NCBI RefSeq assembly: GCF_016097555.1
Contig: NC_054701.1
Coordinates: forward strand, 1,774,091-1,838,090
Direction of reading: 5' to 3'
From: Gigantopelta aegis
Taxonomy: Eukaryota; Mollusca; Gastropoda; Neomphalida; Peltospiridae
DNA length: 64,000 bases
This document shows, piece by piece, positions 55,501-57,636 of this stretch; the first letter of the stretch is position 1; every line of letters starts with the position of its first letter. The notes below the pieces were generated by a model. It saw only the letters and a program-made list of their open reading frames with translations. It made no database searches and had not been told where the DNA came from. The translations under genes and the position numbers were made by a program.

Positions 55501-56812
55501 AAATGTGCGACACTATCCAACTTTTTAAGGTACAAGTGTTTCAACTAAATTTAGTTTTATCAGTTATTAGATGTTGAATTGCAGAGCACATGTTGGCTGT
55601 GACCACGGGCTAGGACAAAGGACATGCGAATTACTGTCCAGTCAGTACAAATGCTGACAACCATAAACATATCAACACTCACATGATCCCTTATAGAATT
55701 AGAAACCCATTTCATGTGGTGGGTGGGGGAAGGTTCCAGTAGGTGGAAGCCCACTTCCCTGCTCAAAGTGAATTTTGTTTCAATATATTTCCCTGGAGTG
55801 CACGACTCAACCCCACTCCACCCCCTCACAAACAAATTGCATAGGCTAGAGTCCAAGGCCATAGGGTAAAATCAGTTTTGTCTGAAAAACTTGATAGAAA
55901 GTAAGTTGCCTTTGTGCCCCTCTTTCGAAGGAAAAGTTTGCCTTGGTGCCATAATTTTTGTTATTAAACTGAAGGCAACACTTGACATGCACCCCCCCCC
56001 CCCCCCCCCCCCCAAATTTAAATTAAAATTTGACCTCTGCAAACACTATTACATACCAGGTATTCTTAATCCAAACTGAACTTAATTTTATTAGCTCATA
56101 AAATTATGATTCTTGCATAATATATAACTGATAAGTTAAGAAATGAAAAAAATGATGACCACATGGCTAACTTCCACAGACACATTCCTATCCTCACCAT
56201 GACCAAACAAATACTTGTAGCCTACCTCTTGTCTTTTTCACTTCTCACCACTCTCTTAGTGTCCTCTTCATCATCACTGAAAGTATACGCTCTGAAAACA
56301 GAACAGAAAAACTTTAGAGAGACACTTAAATTAATTTTGTCTTGTGTGTGAAGCAATCTCTGCTGCTCATATTTTAAGCTGGAAATTGCGAAGCAATTCG
56401 AGACAAGTCTCGAAATGCAGAACTTTGTAAAGAACATTTTGTGCTGTATTGCGTCGTATTTCACTATGCAAGTTTCAAAGATTGCAATTCAGTAACACTA
56501 AATACTAGTTACTAAACAAGTTTCAAAGATCACTATGCAATTCAGTAACACTAAATACTAGTTACTAAACAAGTTTCAAAGATCGCTATGCAATTCATTA
56601 ACACTAAATACTAGTTACTAAACAAGTTTCAAACTGATAGCAAATGTTGCTGATGAAAACTTTGAAAACAAAATGTTCCCTGTTGTGGGGTATATATTTG
56701 TGTAAGTTTGAGGTACATACCGTCCTGGAACTGGTCGTTGAGGCTGCAACTCTTCAACACTGGAATCACTATCGCTCTCAGAGTCCGAGCCGGCATGGAA
56801 AAACCGCGACAT
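7502..56812 (-). CDS. EIF3C: Eukaryotic translation initiation factor 3 subunit C, whole gene (25 coding exons)
   Basis: eIF3c is a core PCI-domain subunit of the cytoplasmic eIF3 complex. Its N-terminus contacts eIF1 and eIF5, and it helps load the 43S pre-initiation complex. I joined 25 exons on the - strand by similarity and by splice phase. They sum to 2811 nt and 936 residues with no stop (human is about 913). The order is: MSRFF start and acidic Ser-rich N-terminus (1-52); eIF1/eIF5-binding region (about 53-200); acidic [13 protein letters not shown] tract (202-245); Lys/Arg/Glu-rich helix (245-290); helical repeats (291-665); PCI/winged-helix (about 666-820); low-complexity R/G/Q/N tail (about 845-936). 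Introns make up about 94% of the span and are filled with repeats. The boundaries are read from the sequence; the function is known family biology. Confidence 0.95.
7917..11613. repeat. 46-bp minisatellite at the exon 24 donor (about 80 copies)
   Basis: A 3.7-kb array fills intron 24. Read on the - strand, each unit contains gaggttggg|gtatgttttc. This matches the true exon 24 end and donor (aaggatggg|gtatgttttt), followed by gatcaacagtaatgtt. The unit thus spans the splice junction with about 7 exon bases. A block near 9220-9404 recurs exactly at 10394-10576, 1172 bp apart, showing higher-order duplication. Deletion variants cluster at 8080-8830. Confidence 0.92.
11614..11658 (-). CDS. EIF3C: eIF3c mini-exon 24
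   Basis: This 45-nt phase-1 symmetric exon has acceptor ctttttag and donor GGATGGG|gtatgt. It encodes N (split codon) plus [14 protein letters not shown], residues 909-923. It resembles mini-exon 19 in its QNQG motif and final Trp. Its loss or gain keeps the frame. Confidence 0.82.
11659..12365 (-). other. eIF3c intron 23
   Basis: AT-rich intron sequence with a C-run at about 11763-11783. No repeat family, RNA gene or further mini-exon was recognised. Confidence 0.5.
12366..12395 (-). CDS. EIF3C: eIF3c mini-exon 23
   Basis: This 30-nt phase-1 symmetric exon encodes N (split codon) plus RGEGRQGGW. The acceptor is ttcttttag and the donor TGGA|gtgagt. It is nearly identical to exon 22, including the flanking intron bases, and so is a duplicated exon. 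Residues 899-908. Confidence 0.82.
12849..13005. mobile_element. Palindromic MITE-like element
   Basis: Two arms of about 60 bp are inverted copies: acttcatatatgttattttc on the left, gaaaacaatgtatgtgaagt on the right. The left arm also carries atttattgcactcgtttatt, around a gcgcaagaat core. The same core and arm design recur at 21586-21756. It lies in eIF3c intron 22. Confidence 0.7.
13006..13343 (-). other. eIF3c intron 22, remainder
   Basis: Unremarkable AT-rich intron sequence up to exon 22. Confidence 0.45.
13344..13373 (-). CDS. EIF3C: eIF3c mini-exon 22
   Basis: This 30-nt phase-1 symmetric exon encodes N (split codon) plus RGEGRQGGW, residues 889-898. The acceptor is tttgtttag and the donor TGGA|gtaagt. 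It pairs with exon 23 at the protein level. Confidence 0.82.
13615..13803. repeat. Tandem duplication of about 88 bp
   Basis: Two copies of a unit containing gataggaacgtatgtatacc and ggacatgaaatcatgtca, each with a short (AT)n run. It lies in eIF3c intron 21. Confidence 0.85.
14048..14165. repeat. 20-bp tandem repeat, six copies
   Basis: The unit is ggatctgttactagggggtg. The last copy runs into the head of the adjoining SINE, so the array may have grown from the SINE junction. Confidence 0.85.
14158..14443 (+). mobile_element. tRNA-derived SINE (second head type)
   Basis: It opens with the tRNA-like ctagctcagtcagtagagtg (A box) and a degenerate B-box region. An internal 22-bp piece (atcccaaccagtatatcaaa) is triplicated, and the shared tail gtgctctagtggtgttgtta follows. 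Confidence 0.7.
14444..14565 (+). mobile_element. SINE tail fragment
   Basis: A second, head-less copy of the SINE tail (tgacatccaacagccgatga, gtgctctagtggtgttgtta) directly follows the one at 14158. Confidence 0.65.
14686..14718 (-). CDS. EIF3C: eIF3c mini-exon 21
   Basis: This 33-nt phase-1 symmetric exon encodes N (split codon) plus [10 protein letters not shown], residues 878-888. The acceptor is ctggtttag and the donor TGGA|gtaagt. It is identical in coding sequence to exon 20 at 15906. The surrounding intron bases are also near-identical, marking a recent tandem duplication of about 178 bp. Confidence 0.85.
14796..15832. mobile_element. hAT5-like non-autonomous transposon splitting a duplicated unit
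   Basis: This 1037-bp element has termini cagggcacaatatttc and gaaatattgtcccctg. It is flanked by a 5-bp direct repeat, taaat (14791-14795 and 15833-15837). The matching segment of the neighbouring duplicate (about 16005-16050) reads straight through tttttaaatcaacgatgatc, which is the empty site. hAT elements usually make 8-bp duplications; the hAT5 group makes 5-bp ones, so the superfamily call is tentative. The small open frames inside are not genes. Confidence 0.75.
15906..15938 (-). CDS. EIF3C: eIF3c mini-exon 20
   Basis: This 33-nt phase-1 symmetric exon encodes N (split codon) plus [10 protein letters not shown], residues 867-877. The acceptor is ctggtttag and the donor TGGA|gtaagt. 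It is the 5' member of the duplicated pair with exon 21. Confidence 0.85.
15939..17018 (-). other. eIF3c intron 19
   Basis: AT-rich intron with the empty site noted above at its left edge and an A-run at 16768-16782. I see no other element. Confidence 0.5.
17019..17060 (-). CDS. EIF3C: eIF3c mini-exon 19
   Basis: This 42-nt phase-1 symmetric exon encodes N (split codon) plus [13 protein letters not shown], residues 853-866. The acceptor is tgtttttcag and the donor TGGA|gtaagt. It is Gln/Asn/Tyr-rich and joins in frame to exon 18 (FPKT) on one side and exon 20 on the other. Confidence 0.83.
17142..17750. repeat. Direct duplications in intron 18
   Basis: Two copies of a block of about 73 bp (aatgcattgctgtaagttca) lie at about 17145-17270. 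Two to three copies of a block of about 120 bp (taaataaagtttgtgtttta) lie at about 17535-17750. Confidence 0.75.
17751..18077 (-). mobile_element. tRNA-derived SINE, tail missing
   Basis: Read on -, the head contains gtggttaggccatcgg (A-box-like) and gggttcggatccc (B-box-like). The body follows to ccatatgtctgac. The outer tail seen in the 20911 copy is absent. Confidence 0.8.
18078..19250. other. Intron 18 segment with an inverted hAT5-like fragment
   Basis: At about 18600-18813 there is an inverted relative of the 14796 element. It shares ttgatgcgcagca-type and gaccagtct motifs and ends with the terminus tgaaatattgtgccctg. The rest is AT-rich with no exon. Confidence 0.5.
19300..20910. repeat. 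24-bp minisatellite in intron 18
   Basis: About 67 copies of a 24-bp unit (core atgttcctagccaggaatga), with scattered 21-bp variants. The order of variants repeats with a period of about 732 bp (the ggaataacatgttcc variant at 19585 and 20317). Both strands stay open over the array because unit lengths are multiples of 3. The resulting 654- and 532-residue frames are artefacts. Confidence 0.93.
20911..21299 (-). mobile_element. tRNA-derived SINE inside the 24-bp minisatellite
   Basis: A full-length SINE: (GAAA)n tail side, gaaatgttttatttaacgac, body, and tRNA-like head with gggttcggatccc on -. Minisatellite units resume immediately after it at 21300. Confidence 0.85.
21300..21475. repeat. 24-bp minisatellite, distal part
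   Basis: Seven further units of the array at 19300, beyond the SINE. Confidence 0.9.
21586..21756. mobile_element. Palindromic MITE-like element, second copy
   Basis: Inverted arms start gaaccacatactagttgttt and end aacaactggtatgtggttc, with the tttattgcactcgtttat core seen at 12849. It lies in intron 18. Confidence 0.7.
21757..22425. other. Intron 18 segment without recognised features
   Basis: AT-rich sequence with small open frames on both strands and no similarity that I recognise. Confidence 0.4.
22436..23240. mobile_element. Foldback element with repeated TCATTTCGTACC termini and 10-bp duplication
   Basis: The left end holds about nine copies of a motif like gtcatttcgtacc. The right end holds about eight copies of the complement, ggtacgaaatgac, around a unique core of about 450 bp. 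A perfect 10-bp direct repeat, cagttgacag, flanks it (22426-22435 and 23241-23250). There is no coding frame. The duplication length suggests a Mutator-like mechanism, but the superfamily is not established. Confidence 0.7.
23455..24775. repeat. 41-bp minisatellite in intron 18 (about 32 copies)
   Basis: The unit contains ttattctcacaggtgttcac, with three main variants (ggcttatt/ggctaatt; caccat/cactat; acaggt/acatgt). It does not contain recognisable exon sequence. Confidence 0.93.
25105..25357. repeat. 45-bp minisatellite copied from the exon 18 donor
   Basis: Five tandem copies of exactly 45 bp directly follow exon 18. Each repeats the exon end (TACTACTTCCC[C/T]AAAACTA) and its gtgagtgt or gtgagc donor. 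The unit is 15 codons with no stop. If intron 18 is not spliced, the eIF3c frame therefore runs through [14 protein letters not shown] repeats to a stop at 25056-25058. Confidence 0.92.
25358..25520 (-). CDS. EIF3C: eIF3c exon 18 (end of PCI region)
   Basis: It encodes residues 799-852, from [20 protein letters not shown] through [21 protein letters not shown]. This corresponds closely to the human segment [16 protein letters not shown]. The acceptor is atgtttcag (phase 0) and the donor AAAACTA|gtgagt (phase 1). It is the last conserved exon before the low-complexity tail. Confidence 0.93.
25530..25830 (-). mobile_element. tRNA-derived SINE next to the exon 18 acceptor
   Basis: On -, the head reads tagcccagtggtagagtgct and gatcgatccc, with the body and tail ending tgctctagttgtgttgtcaa. 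The flanks cgcctgaaacata (25519-25531) and cgcttgaaacatg (about 25828-25840) look like a target duplication that covers the exon 18 splice acceptor. Confidence 0.75.
25841..26440 (-). other. Intron 17 remainder, with a short SINE-like tail and a C-run
   Basis: At about 26262-26375, gaatgaatgaatg precedes gtttaacgacaccccagcac, a tail of another short interspersed family (also at 62750). A run of about 20 C at 26411-26430 lies 11 bases from the exon 17 donor. Confidence 0.55.
26441..26644 (-). CDS. EIF3C: eIF3c exon 17 (PCI/winged-helix)
   Basis: It encodes residues 731-798, starting [20 protein letters not shown] and containing [18 protein letters not shown] and [15 protein letters not shown]. 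These are the best conserved stretches of the eIF3c PCI domain, which mediates contacts within the eIF3 octamer. It is phase 0 at both ends. The acceptor is gtgttgcag and the donor CTCATG|gtaggg, next to a polyC run. The 5' part of this exon is duplicated twice in the intron upstream (29902 and 30473). Confidence 0.95.
26660..27182. repeat. About 28-bp minisatellite at the exon 17 acceptor
   Basis: About 19 copies of a unit reading acagtcaacgtacaggtaaa. It abuts the acceptor; the - strand of the unit, ctgtacgttgactgtgtt, matches the polypyrimidine side of the true site. The array continues beyond the transposon at 29739. Confidence 0.9.
27183..29738. mobile_element. 2.56-kb DNA transposon with about 450-bp terminal inverted repeats
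   Basis: The left arm (27183 to about 27672) starts gggtcattccgtgtcaaatc. The right arm (about 29288-29738) is its inverted copy, ending gatttgacacagaattaccc. It sits inside the minisatellite, with a possible 4-bp CACA duplication that is ambiguous in repeat context. The interior holds transposase-like remnants. The superfamily is uncertain. Confidence 0.85.
27870..28625 (-). pseudogene. Degenerate transposase-like gene of the 2.56-kb element
   Basis: The frame 28140-28625 contains [18 protein letters not shown] and [19 protein letters not shown]. These motifs are known to me from long, uncharacterised transposon-associated proteins of invertebrates. They look like an RNase-H-type core with DG..GQYKN and HGK..DG.GG..K signatures. 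A second frame, 27870-28091, carries [20 protein letters not shown], a typical downstream part of the same proteins. The frames are interrupted between these parts and no full N-terminus was found, so it is presumably inactive. Confidence 0.65.
29739..30602. repeat. About 28-bp minisatellite, distal part, with two exon 17 fragments
   Basis: Continuation of the array at 26660. Two units include the first 40-50 bases of exon 17 with its gcag acceptor: 29902-29948 (acgatcatgttgcgcaccac side) and 30473-30519 (with a small deletion). On - they read [13 protein letters not shown] and would be decoy exon starts upstream of the real one. Confidence 0.88.
30612..31307. mobile_element. Foldback element with perfect 9-bp target duplication (Mutator-like)
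   Basis: Inverted arms of about 190 bp start caatctaattaaaattagct and end agctaattttatttagattg. The element is flanked by actaatact on both sides (30603-30611 and 31308-31316). A 9-bp duplication with long inverted repeats is the Mutator signature. It lies in eIF3c intron 16. No transposase. Confidence 0.82.
31385..34160. repeat. Exon 16 donor-derived array (about 43 copies)
   Basis: A 2.8-kb array directly downstream of exon 16. Copies of about 48-95 bp contain, on -, the exon end (up to AACTTCATCATCAACGACAA), GATGAATGCCAAG, the donor gtaagtaacgggtcac, and gtgtgagactg. Shorter copies keep only the last 12-16 exon bases, while longer ones carry 35-50. Almost every copy keeps an intact GTAAGT or GTAAGTA donor. 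Confidence 0.93.
34161..34354 (-). CDS. EIF3C: eIF3c exon 16
   Basis: It encodes residues 666-730: [19 protein letters not shown], then [20 protein letters not shown] and [17 protein letters not shown]. This is near-identical to the human block [20 protein letters not shown]. The acceptor is tgttttcag (phase 1) and the donor GCCAAG|gtaagt (phase 0). It is the first of about 44 equivalent donors in transcript order. Beginning of the PCI region. Confidence 0.95.
34573..34950. repeat. Two copies of a ~140-bp interspersed repeat
   Basis: Copies at about 34573-34710 and 34803-34950 share ggcatacactttccccccaa and tggtagtgaaccaaactg. A third copy is at 37045-37180. Family unknown to me. Confidence 0.7.
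34951..35440 (-). other. Intron 15 segment without recognised features
   Basis: AT-rich intron sequence; nothing recognised. Confidence 0.4.
35451..35844 (-). mobile_element. tRNA-derived SINE with 10-bp target duplication
   Basis: Full SINE (gaaatgttttatttaacgac to ccgaggccggt) flanked by gaagagcaag at 35441-35450 and 35845-35854. The duplication shows it inserted by target-primed reverse transcription. Confidence 0.87.
35875..36772. repeat. 63-bp minisatellite (about 14 copies)
   Basis: The unit contains gaagatttaaaccatggacc and gtaacagggtttgactttct. At 63 bp it stays open in one + frame and two - frames, producing frames of up to 333 residues. They have no start context, splice links or family similarity. 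It lies in eIF3c intron 15, next to a SINE. Confidence 0.92.
36855..37180. mobile_element. Degraded SINE fragment and third copy of the ~140-bp repeat
   Basis: About 36855-36965 resembles a diverged SINE tail (gtttaacaact, ttattggctgctggatatca). 37045-37180 repeats the family seen at 34573. Confidence 0.55.
37181..37560 (-). other. Intron 15 segment without recognised features
   Basis: Nothing recognised in this AT-rich stretch. Confidence 0.4.
37575..37808. repeat. 24-25-bp repeat next to the exon 15 donor
   Basis: About ten copies of a unit like cctgtgatacatggcacctg, starting 17 bases from the donor. On - the unit contains caggtcagacaggtgccatg, with donor-like CAGGT. It does not clearly contain exon bases. 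Confidence 0.85.
37825..37978 (-). CDS. EIF3C: eIF3c exon 15
   Basis: It encodes residues 615-665: [20 protein letters not shown], then [20 protein letters not shown] and MLLEIPYMA. It matches the human [20 protein letters not shown] block. The acceptor is ttaaatgcag (phase 0) and the donor ATGGCAG|gttagt (phase 1). Confidence 0.95.
38135..39650. repeat. Donor-derived repeat of exon 14 (variable 20-36-bp units)
   Basis: About 60 short units of the type ttcactgtttaacctgtgtt with ttactgtg spacers. On -, units read CAGGTTAAACAGTGAACACA, which tracks the true exon 14 donor CAG|GTATAACTGTGAATACAG. The Cys/Leu-rich + strand frames are artefacts. Confidence 0.85.
39655..39780 (-). CDS. EIF3C: eIF3c exon 14
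   Basis: It encodes residues 573-614: [20 protein letters not shown], then [20 protein letters not shown] and AQ. It is phase 0 at both ends, with acceptor gtgttttcag and donor GCCCAG|gtataa. It matches human YNRTMVQLGICAFRQGL. Confidence 0.95.
39781..40100 (-). other. Intron 13 segment without recognised features
   Basis: AT-rich; nothing recognised before the array at 40115. Confidence 0.4.
40115..41790. repeat. Exon 13 donor-derived array (about 31 copies)
   Basis: Units of about 47-60 bp carry, on -, tccatacagcattcagacgt, then acccacccag|gtttgtgtt. This copies the last 30 or so bases of exon 13 (ATACAGCATTCAGACGTTCC, CACCCAG) and its donor. The array runs directly into the real exon end at 41793. 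Confidence 0.93.
41793..42008 (-). CDS. EIF3C: eIF3c exon 13
   Basis: It encodes residues 501-572: an acidic [20 protein letters not shown], then [20 protein letters not shown] and [20 protein letters not shown], ending [12 protein letters not shown]. This is among the best conserved parts of eIF3c (human [20 protein letters not shown]). It is phase 0 at both ends. The acceptor is gtgttacag and the donor CCCAG|gtttgt. Confidence 0.96.
42012..42215. repeat. About 35-bp repeat at the exon 13 acceptor
   Basis: Five diverging copies of a unit like gttacaaataataccatgtt with ttcaccctg. The unit includes the acceptor region (- strand: aacgtgtgttac, c/ag, gg). The similarity decays away from the exon. 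Confidence 0.8.
42216..42564 (-). other. Intron 12
   Basis: It contains further very diverged echoes of the 42012 repeat (tacaaatactatt, ttcaccc). Nothing else was recognised. Confidence 0.45.
42565..42597 (-). CDS. EIF3C: eIF3c exon 12 (33-nt exon)
   Basis: It encodes [11 protein letters not shown], residues 490-500. It corresponds to the start of the human FDYKAHQ linker between two helical blocks. Phase 0 at both ends; acceptor gtttttcag, donor AAAGAG|gtattg. Confidence 0.85.
42598..43079 (-). other. Intron 11
   Basis: AT-rich; no repeat or exon recognised. Confidence 0.45.
43080..43203 (-). CDS. EIF3C: eIF3c exon 11
   Basis: It encodes residues 448-489: [20 protein letters not shown], then [20 protein letters not shown] and YK. 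It matches the human RYLEEKGTTEEVCRIYLLRI region. The acceptor is tttcatag (completes an Arg codon) and the donor TACAAG|gtagtc (phase 0). Confidence 0.94.
43595..44719. mobile_element. hAT5-like non-autonomous transposon, complete copy
   Basis: This 1125-bp element has inverted ends cagtgttctcgctg and cagcgagaacactg and a 5-bp flanking duplication, aacat (43590-43594 and 44720-44724). Subterminal gccctcctttaatttt motifs are present. It is closely similar to the copy at 63162 and to a diverged copy at 57637. No transposase. It lies in eIF3c intron 10. Confidence 0.8.
44725..44898 (-). other. Intron 10, part next to exon 10
   Basis: Short intron stretch with diverged echoes of exon 10 donor sequence (gttacctgtcaa at 44824 and 44894). 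Confidence 0.5.
44899..45011 (-). CDS. EIF3C: eIF3c exon 10
   Basis: It encodes residues 411-447: [20 protein letters not shown], then [17 protein letters not shown]. It matches human [20 protein letters not shown]. The acceptor is gtatttcag (phase 0) and the donor GACAG|gtaaca (phase 2). It lies next to an array that copies its 5' edge. Confidence 0.95.
45012..46000. repeat. 79-bp array copied from the exon 10 acceptor (12 copies)
   Basis: Each 79-bp unit carries, on -, the acceptor gtatttcag, then acgtc(g/a)ccgtaccaagtg-like exon sequence through gtgttttaac, covering about 40 exon bases. Then comes a 39-bp spacer (ggagttgttttcatgtaggg). Copies keep the acceptor AG but differ at exon positions, and some are changed from CAGACGTC to TAGACATC. 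Confidence 0.93.
45929..46075. repeat. Inverted terminal unit forming a long hairpin
   Basis: The last 79-bp unit (45929-45994) is followed after a few bases by an inverted copy (46001-46072: aggagttgttttcatgtagg, then tttcagacatcaccgtaccg). The two arms of about 65 bp are nearly perfect complements. Confidence 0.88.
46076..46790 (-). other. Intron 9 segment without recognised features
   Basis: No repeat family or exon was recognised. A short G-rich run lies at about 46637-46650. Confidence 0.4.
46795..46960. repeat. 21-bp minisatellite (part 1)
   Basis: Units of the type gaagaagagttttgtgaccg. The array continues at 47336-47475 and 47860-47962, separated by two SINEs. Confidence 0.9.
46961..47337 (-). 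mobile_element. tRNA-derived SINE inserted in the 21-bp minisatellite
   Basis: Full-length copy of the 20911 family, flanked by accgtggaagaaga on both sides. It is almost identical to the copy at 47475. Confidence 0.85.
47338..47474. repeat. 21-bp minisatellite (part 2)
   Basis: Six to seven units between the two SINEs. Confidence 0.9.
47475..47858 (-). mobile_element. tRNA-derived SINE, second copy in the minisatellite
   Basis: It shares private variants with the copy at 46961 (ttgaggcttgcagagcactc; catgcctcgactgggat). The pair therefore probably arose by duplication of SINE plus minisatellite, and not by two insertions. Confidence 0.85.
47859..47962. repeat. 21-bp minisatellite (part 3)
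   Basis: Five units, ending 15 bases from the exon 9 donor. Confidence 0.9.
47978..48074 (-). CDS. EIF3C: eIF3c exon 9
   Basis: It encodes residues 378-410: (Y)[18 protein letters not shown], then [14 protein letters not shown]. It matches human CINELMDILFANPNIFVGEN. The acceptor is tgttttcag (phase 2) and the donor GTCGAG|gtatgg (phase 0). Confidence 0.94.
48415..48789. repeat. 73-74-bp array copied from the exon 8 donor (5 copies)
   Basis: Each unit, on -, holds about 55-60 bases of the exon 8 end (TACAACCCAAACATCGCAAC, then ATGAGAAACCAAATGTGGAC) and the donor gtaagttgtacaagtatc. Two copies have lost the AT before the donor (GGACAGTAAG). Confidence 0.93.
48790..49052 (-). CDS. EIF3C: eIF3c exon 8
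   Basis: It encodes residues 291-377: [57 protein letters not shown]. The ARGKKGTDR and DYNPN motifs are eIF3c hallmarks. The acceptor is ttaatcag (phase 0) and the donor ACATA|gtaagt (phase 2). Confidence 0.96.
49105..49855. repeat. About 50-bp minisatellite in intron 7 (about 15 copies)
   Basis: The unit contains cccatacctgacctctgggg and cattccagtcccacggacag. On - it contains CAGAGGTCAGGTATGGG, a donor-like string, but no exon bases were recognised. Confidence 0.92.
49856..50105 (-). other. Intron 7 segment without recognised features
   Basis: AT-rich; nothing recognised. Confidence 0.4.
50106..50404. repeat. 61-bp tandem repeat (5 copies)
   Basis: Unit containing agtatttttctcttacttgt and aaatacatatataaacttac. 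Four copies are nearly identical, and the last is slightly diverged. Confidence 0.92.
50572..50876 (-). mobile_element. tRNA-derived SINE near the exon 7 donor
   Basis: Full copy of the tagcccagtggtaaagcact-headed family (on -), with the tail tctagtggtggtggtcaac. It ends about 37 bases from the exon 7 donor. Confidence 0.82.
50913..51048 (-). CDS. EIF3C: eIF3c exon 7
   Basis: It encodes residues 245-290: [20 protein letters not shown], then [20 protein letters not shown] and GAPLVV. It matches the human basic helix ending GEWERVRGGVPLV. The acceptor is ttactttag and the donor GTAGTG|gtgaga (phase 0). Confidence 0.92.
51049..51924 (-). other. Intron 6
   Basis: It contains a short direct duplication (acaagatacacatcgttat, about 51280-51316) and a (GGAT)-type microsatellite at 51778-51800. 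No exon. Confidence 0.5.
51925..52055 (-). CDS. EIF3C: eIF3c exon 6 (acidic linker)
   Basis: It encodes residues 202-244: [20 protein letters not shown], then [20 protein letters not shown] and FLKK. It corresponds to human EDWDTGSTSSDSDSEEEE through SRFLKK. The acceptor is gtgtgacag (phase 0) and the donor TTGAAGAA|gtgagt (phase 2). Confidence 0.92.
52056..52341 (-). other. Intron 5
   Basis: Short AT-rich intron; nothing further recognised. Confidence 0.5.
52342..52596 (-). CDS. EIF3C: eIF3c exon 5
   Basis: It encodes residues 117-201: [20 protein letters not shown], then [20 protein letters not shown] and an acidic stretch ending [11 protein letters not shown]. It matches human [20 protein letters not shown] and LRQKIRKYNRDFE. 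It is phase 0 at both ends, with acceptor aatttcag and donor CCTACG|gtatgg. Confidence 0.94.
52597..52886 (-). other. Intron 4
   Basis: AT-rich intron; nothing recognised. Confidence 0.5.
52887..52999 (-). CDS. EIF3C: eIF3c exon 4
   Basis: It encodes residues 79-116: [20 protein letters not shown], then [18 protein letters not shown]. It matches human [20 protein letters not shown]. The acceptor is tttatttcag (phase 1) and the donor AATGAT|gtacgt (phase 0). Confidence 0.95.
53000..53904 (-). other. Intron 3, proximal part
   Basis: No recognised exon, RNA gene or repeat family. Confidence 0.4.
53905..54055. mobile_element. Palindromic MITE-like element
   Basis: The arms aataactagttaatgatgtc and gccattaactagttatt enclose ggatatctgctttatcc and its complement. 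Together they form a nearly perfect hairpin of about 65-bp arms in intron 3. Confidence 0.7.
54202..54278 (-). CDS. EIF3C: eIF3c exon 3
   Basis: It encodes residues 53-78: (R)[18 protein letters not shown], then DMPNVLT. It corresponds to human [20 protein letters not shown]. The acceptor is gttttgtag (phase 2) and the donor CTTACAG|gtgaga (phase 1). Confidence 0.92.
54279..54530 (-). other. Intron 2, part next to exon 3
   Basis: No feature recognised. Confidence 0.4.
54535..54900. repeat. 22-bp repeat and duplicated flank in intron 2
   Basis: About 12 units of the type ccctacctggtccgacgctg. The segment cttcccatacattccatgct with its ~55 following bases is also duplicated (about 54668 and 54837). 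All small frames are repeat artefacts. Confidence 0.9.
54901..56225 (-). other. Intron 2, remainder
   Basis: No exon recognised. A C-run lies at 55990-56013. The sequence at 55560-55860 has small frames but no repeat partner in the window. Confidence 0.4.
56226..56291 (-). CDS. EIF3C: eIF3c exon 2
   Basis: It encodes residues 31-52: (R)[21 protein letters not shown]. It matches the human signature [18 protein letters not shown] exactly at its core. The acceptor is ctgttttcag and the donor AAGAG|gtaggc, both phase 2. Confidence 0.95.
56470..56640. repeat. About 54-bp tandem repeat (3 copies) in intron 1
   Basis: Three copies of aattcagtaacactaaatac followed by tagttactaaacaagtttca. Confidence 0.88.
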
Positions 56813-56819
56813 CTTCTAG
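56721..56819 (-). CDS. EIF3C: eIF3c exon 1 of the coding region (start codon at 56812)
   Basis: It encodes residues 1-30 plus two bases: [20 protein letters not shown], then [15 protein letters not shown] followed by an acidic Ser-rich stretch is the conserved eIF3c N-terminus. The ATG at 56812 is preceded by ctagaag and a good acceptor (cccttccag), so 56813-56819 is 5' UTR. A further non-coding first exon must therefore lie upstream. The donor is CCAGGACG|gtatgt (phase 2). Confidence 0.94.
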
Positions 56820-57280
56820 CTGGAAGGGAAAGGAGATGTCTGTTATAGGAACTGCAGGTATCAGCTGTTATTTTAAAATAGGGGCCTGTCCTGGTTTTAA
56901 GGTTCTACATTACCAACTCTTTTCACAACTGGTGATTACAGTTGAGTTATCAGAACTGGTGATTTCTAATGAGTGAAGCCGTCTCTTTGTAAGGGAGATC
57001 ACAAAGTTAGATGATTATTAAATATCCCCAACGACCTGCTAGTGAAAAAAACAACACCACCCATCCCAGAGCCAAAATCTGATTGTTTTTATTTACCAAA
57101 TCCATGTTAAAGCAAAATCTAATCATCAATAACATATTATCTCTGTAAGGGCAGGACTCGAAATTAAGAACTAAGAATTTGAAACAATGAAACAAAAGGA
57201 AACTGCTAATTTAGAACCCACATTTAAAAAAATCATAAAGTGACTTTTGTGGCAAATAAAGATGACTGAAATGTTATGAA
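56820..57280 (-). other. eIF3c 5' UTR intron, unique part
   Basis: No exon recognised. The non-coding first exon and promoter should lie between here and FTSJ3. One possible donor on - is TTTGTCAG|gtatgt at about 60059, but I cannot confirm it. Confidence 0.4.
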
Positions 57281-57490
57281 AGTTTGTTTTGTTTAATAAC
57301 ACCACTAGAGCACATTAATCATCAGCTATTGGATGTTAAACATTTGTTAATTTTTACATAGTCTTAGAGAGAAAACCCACTACATTTTTCCATTAGTAGC
57401 AAGAGATCTTATGCATCATCCCACAGATAGGATAACACATATCACGGCTTTTGATATACCAGTTGTGGTGCACTGGCTGAAACAAGAAAG
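57281..57490 (-). mobile_element. SINE, head truncated
   Basis: Tail and body of the common family (gttttgtttaataacaccac, tttttccattagtagcaaga, atataccagttgtggtgcac) ending before the tRNA-like head. Confidence 0.75.
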
Positions 57491-57636
57491 GTTATGAATA
57501 CTGGTCAACTCGCCCAAACAGCTGGTTAACTCGCCACAATTTCAACTTTACTGTCCGAAAATAAATTGGACTAAATCATTAAAAATCATAATAGTCAGCG
57601 ATAGAAAAAAGCTGAATTTTTTATTTGTCAACCGGA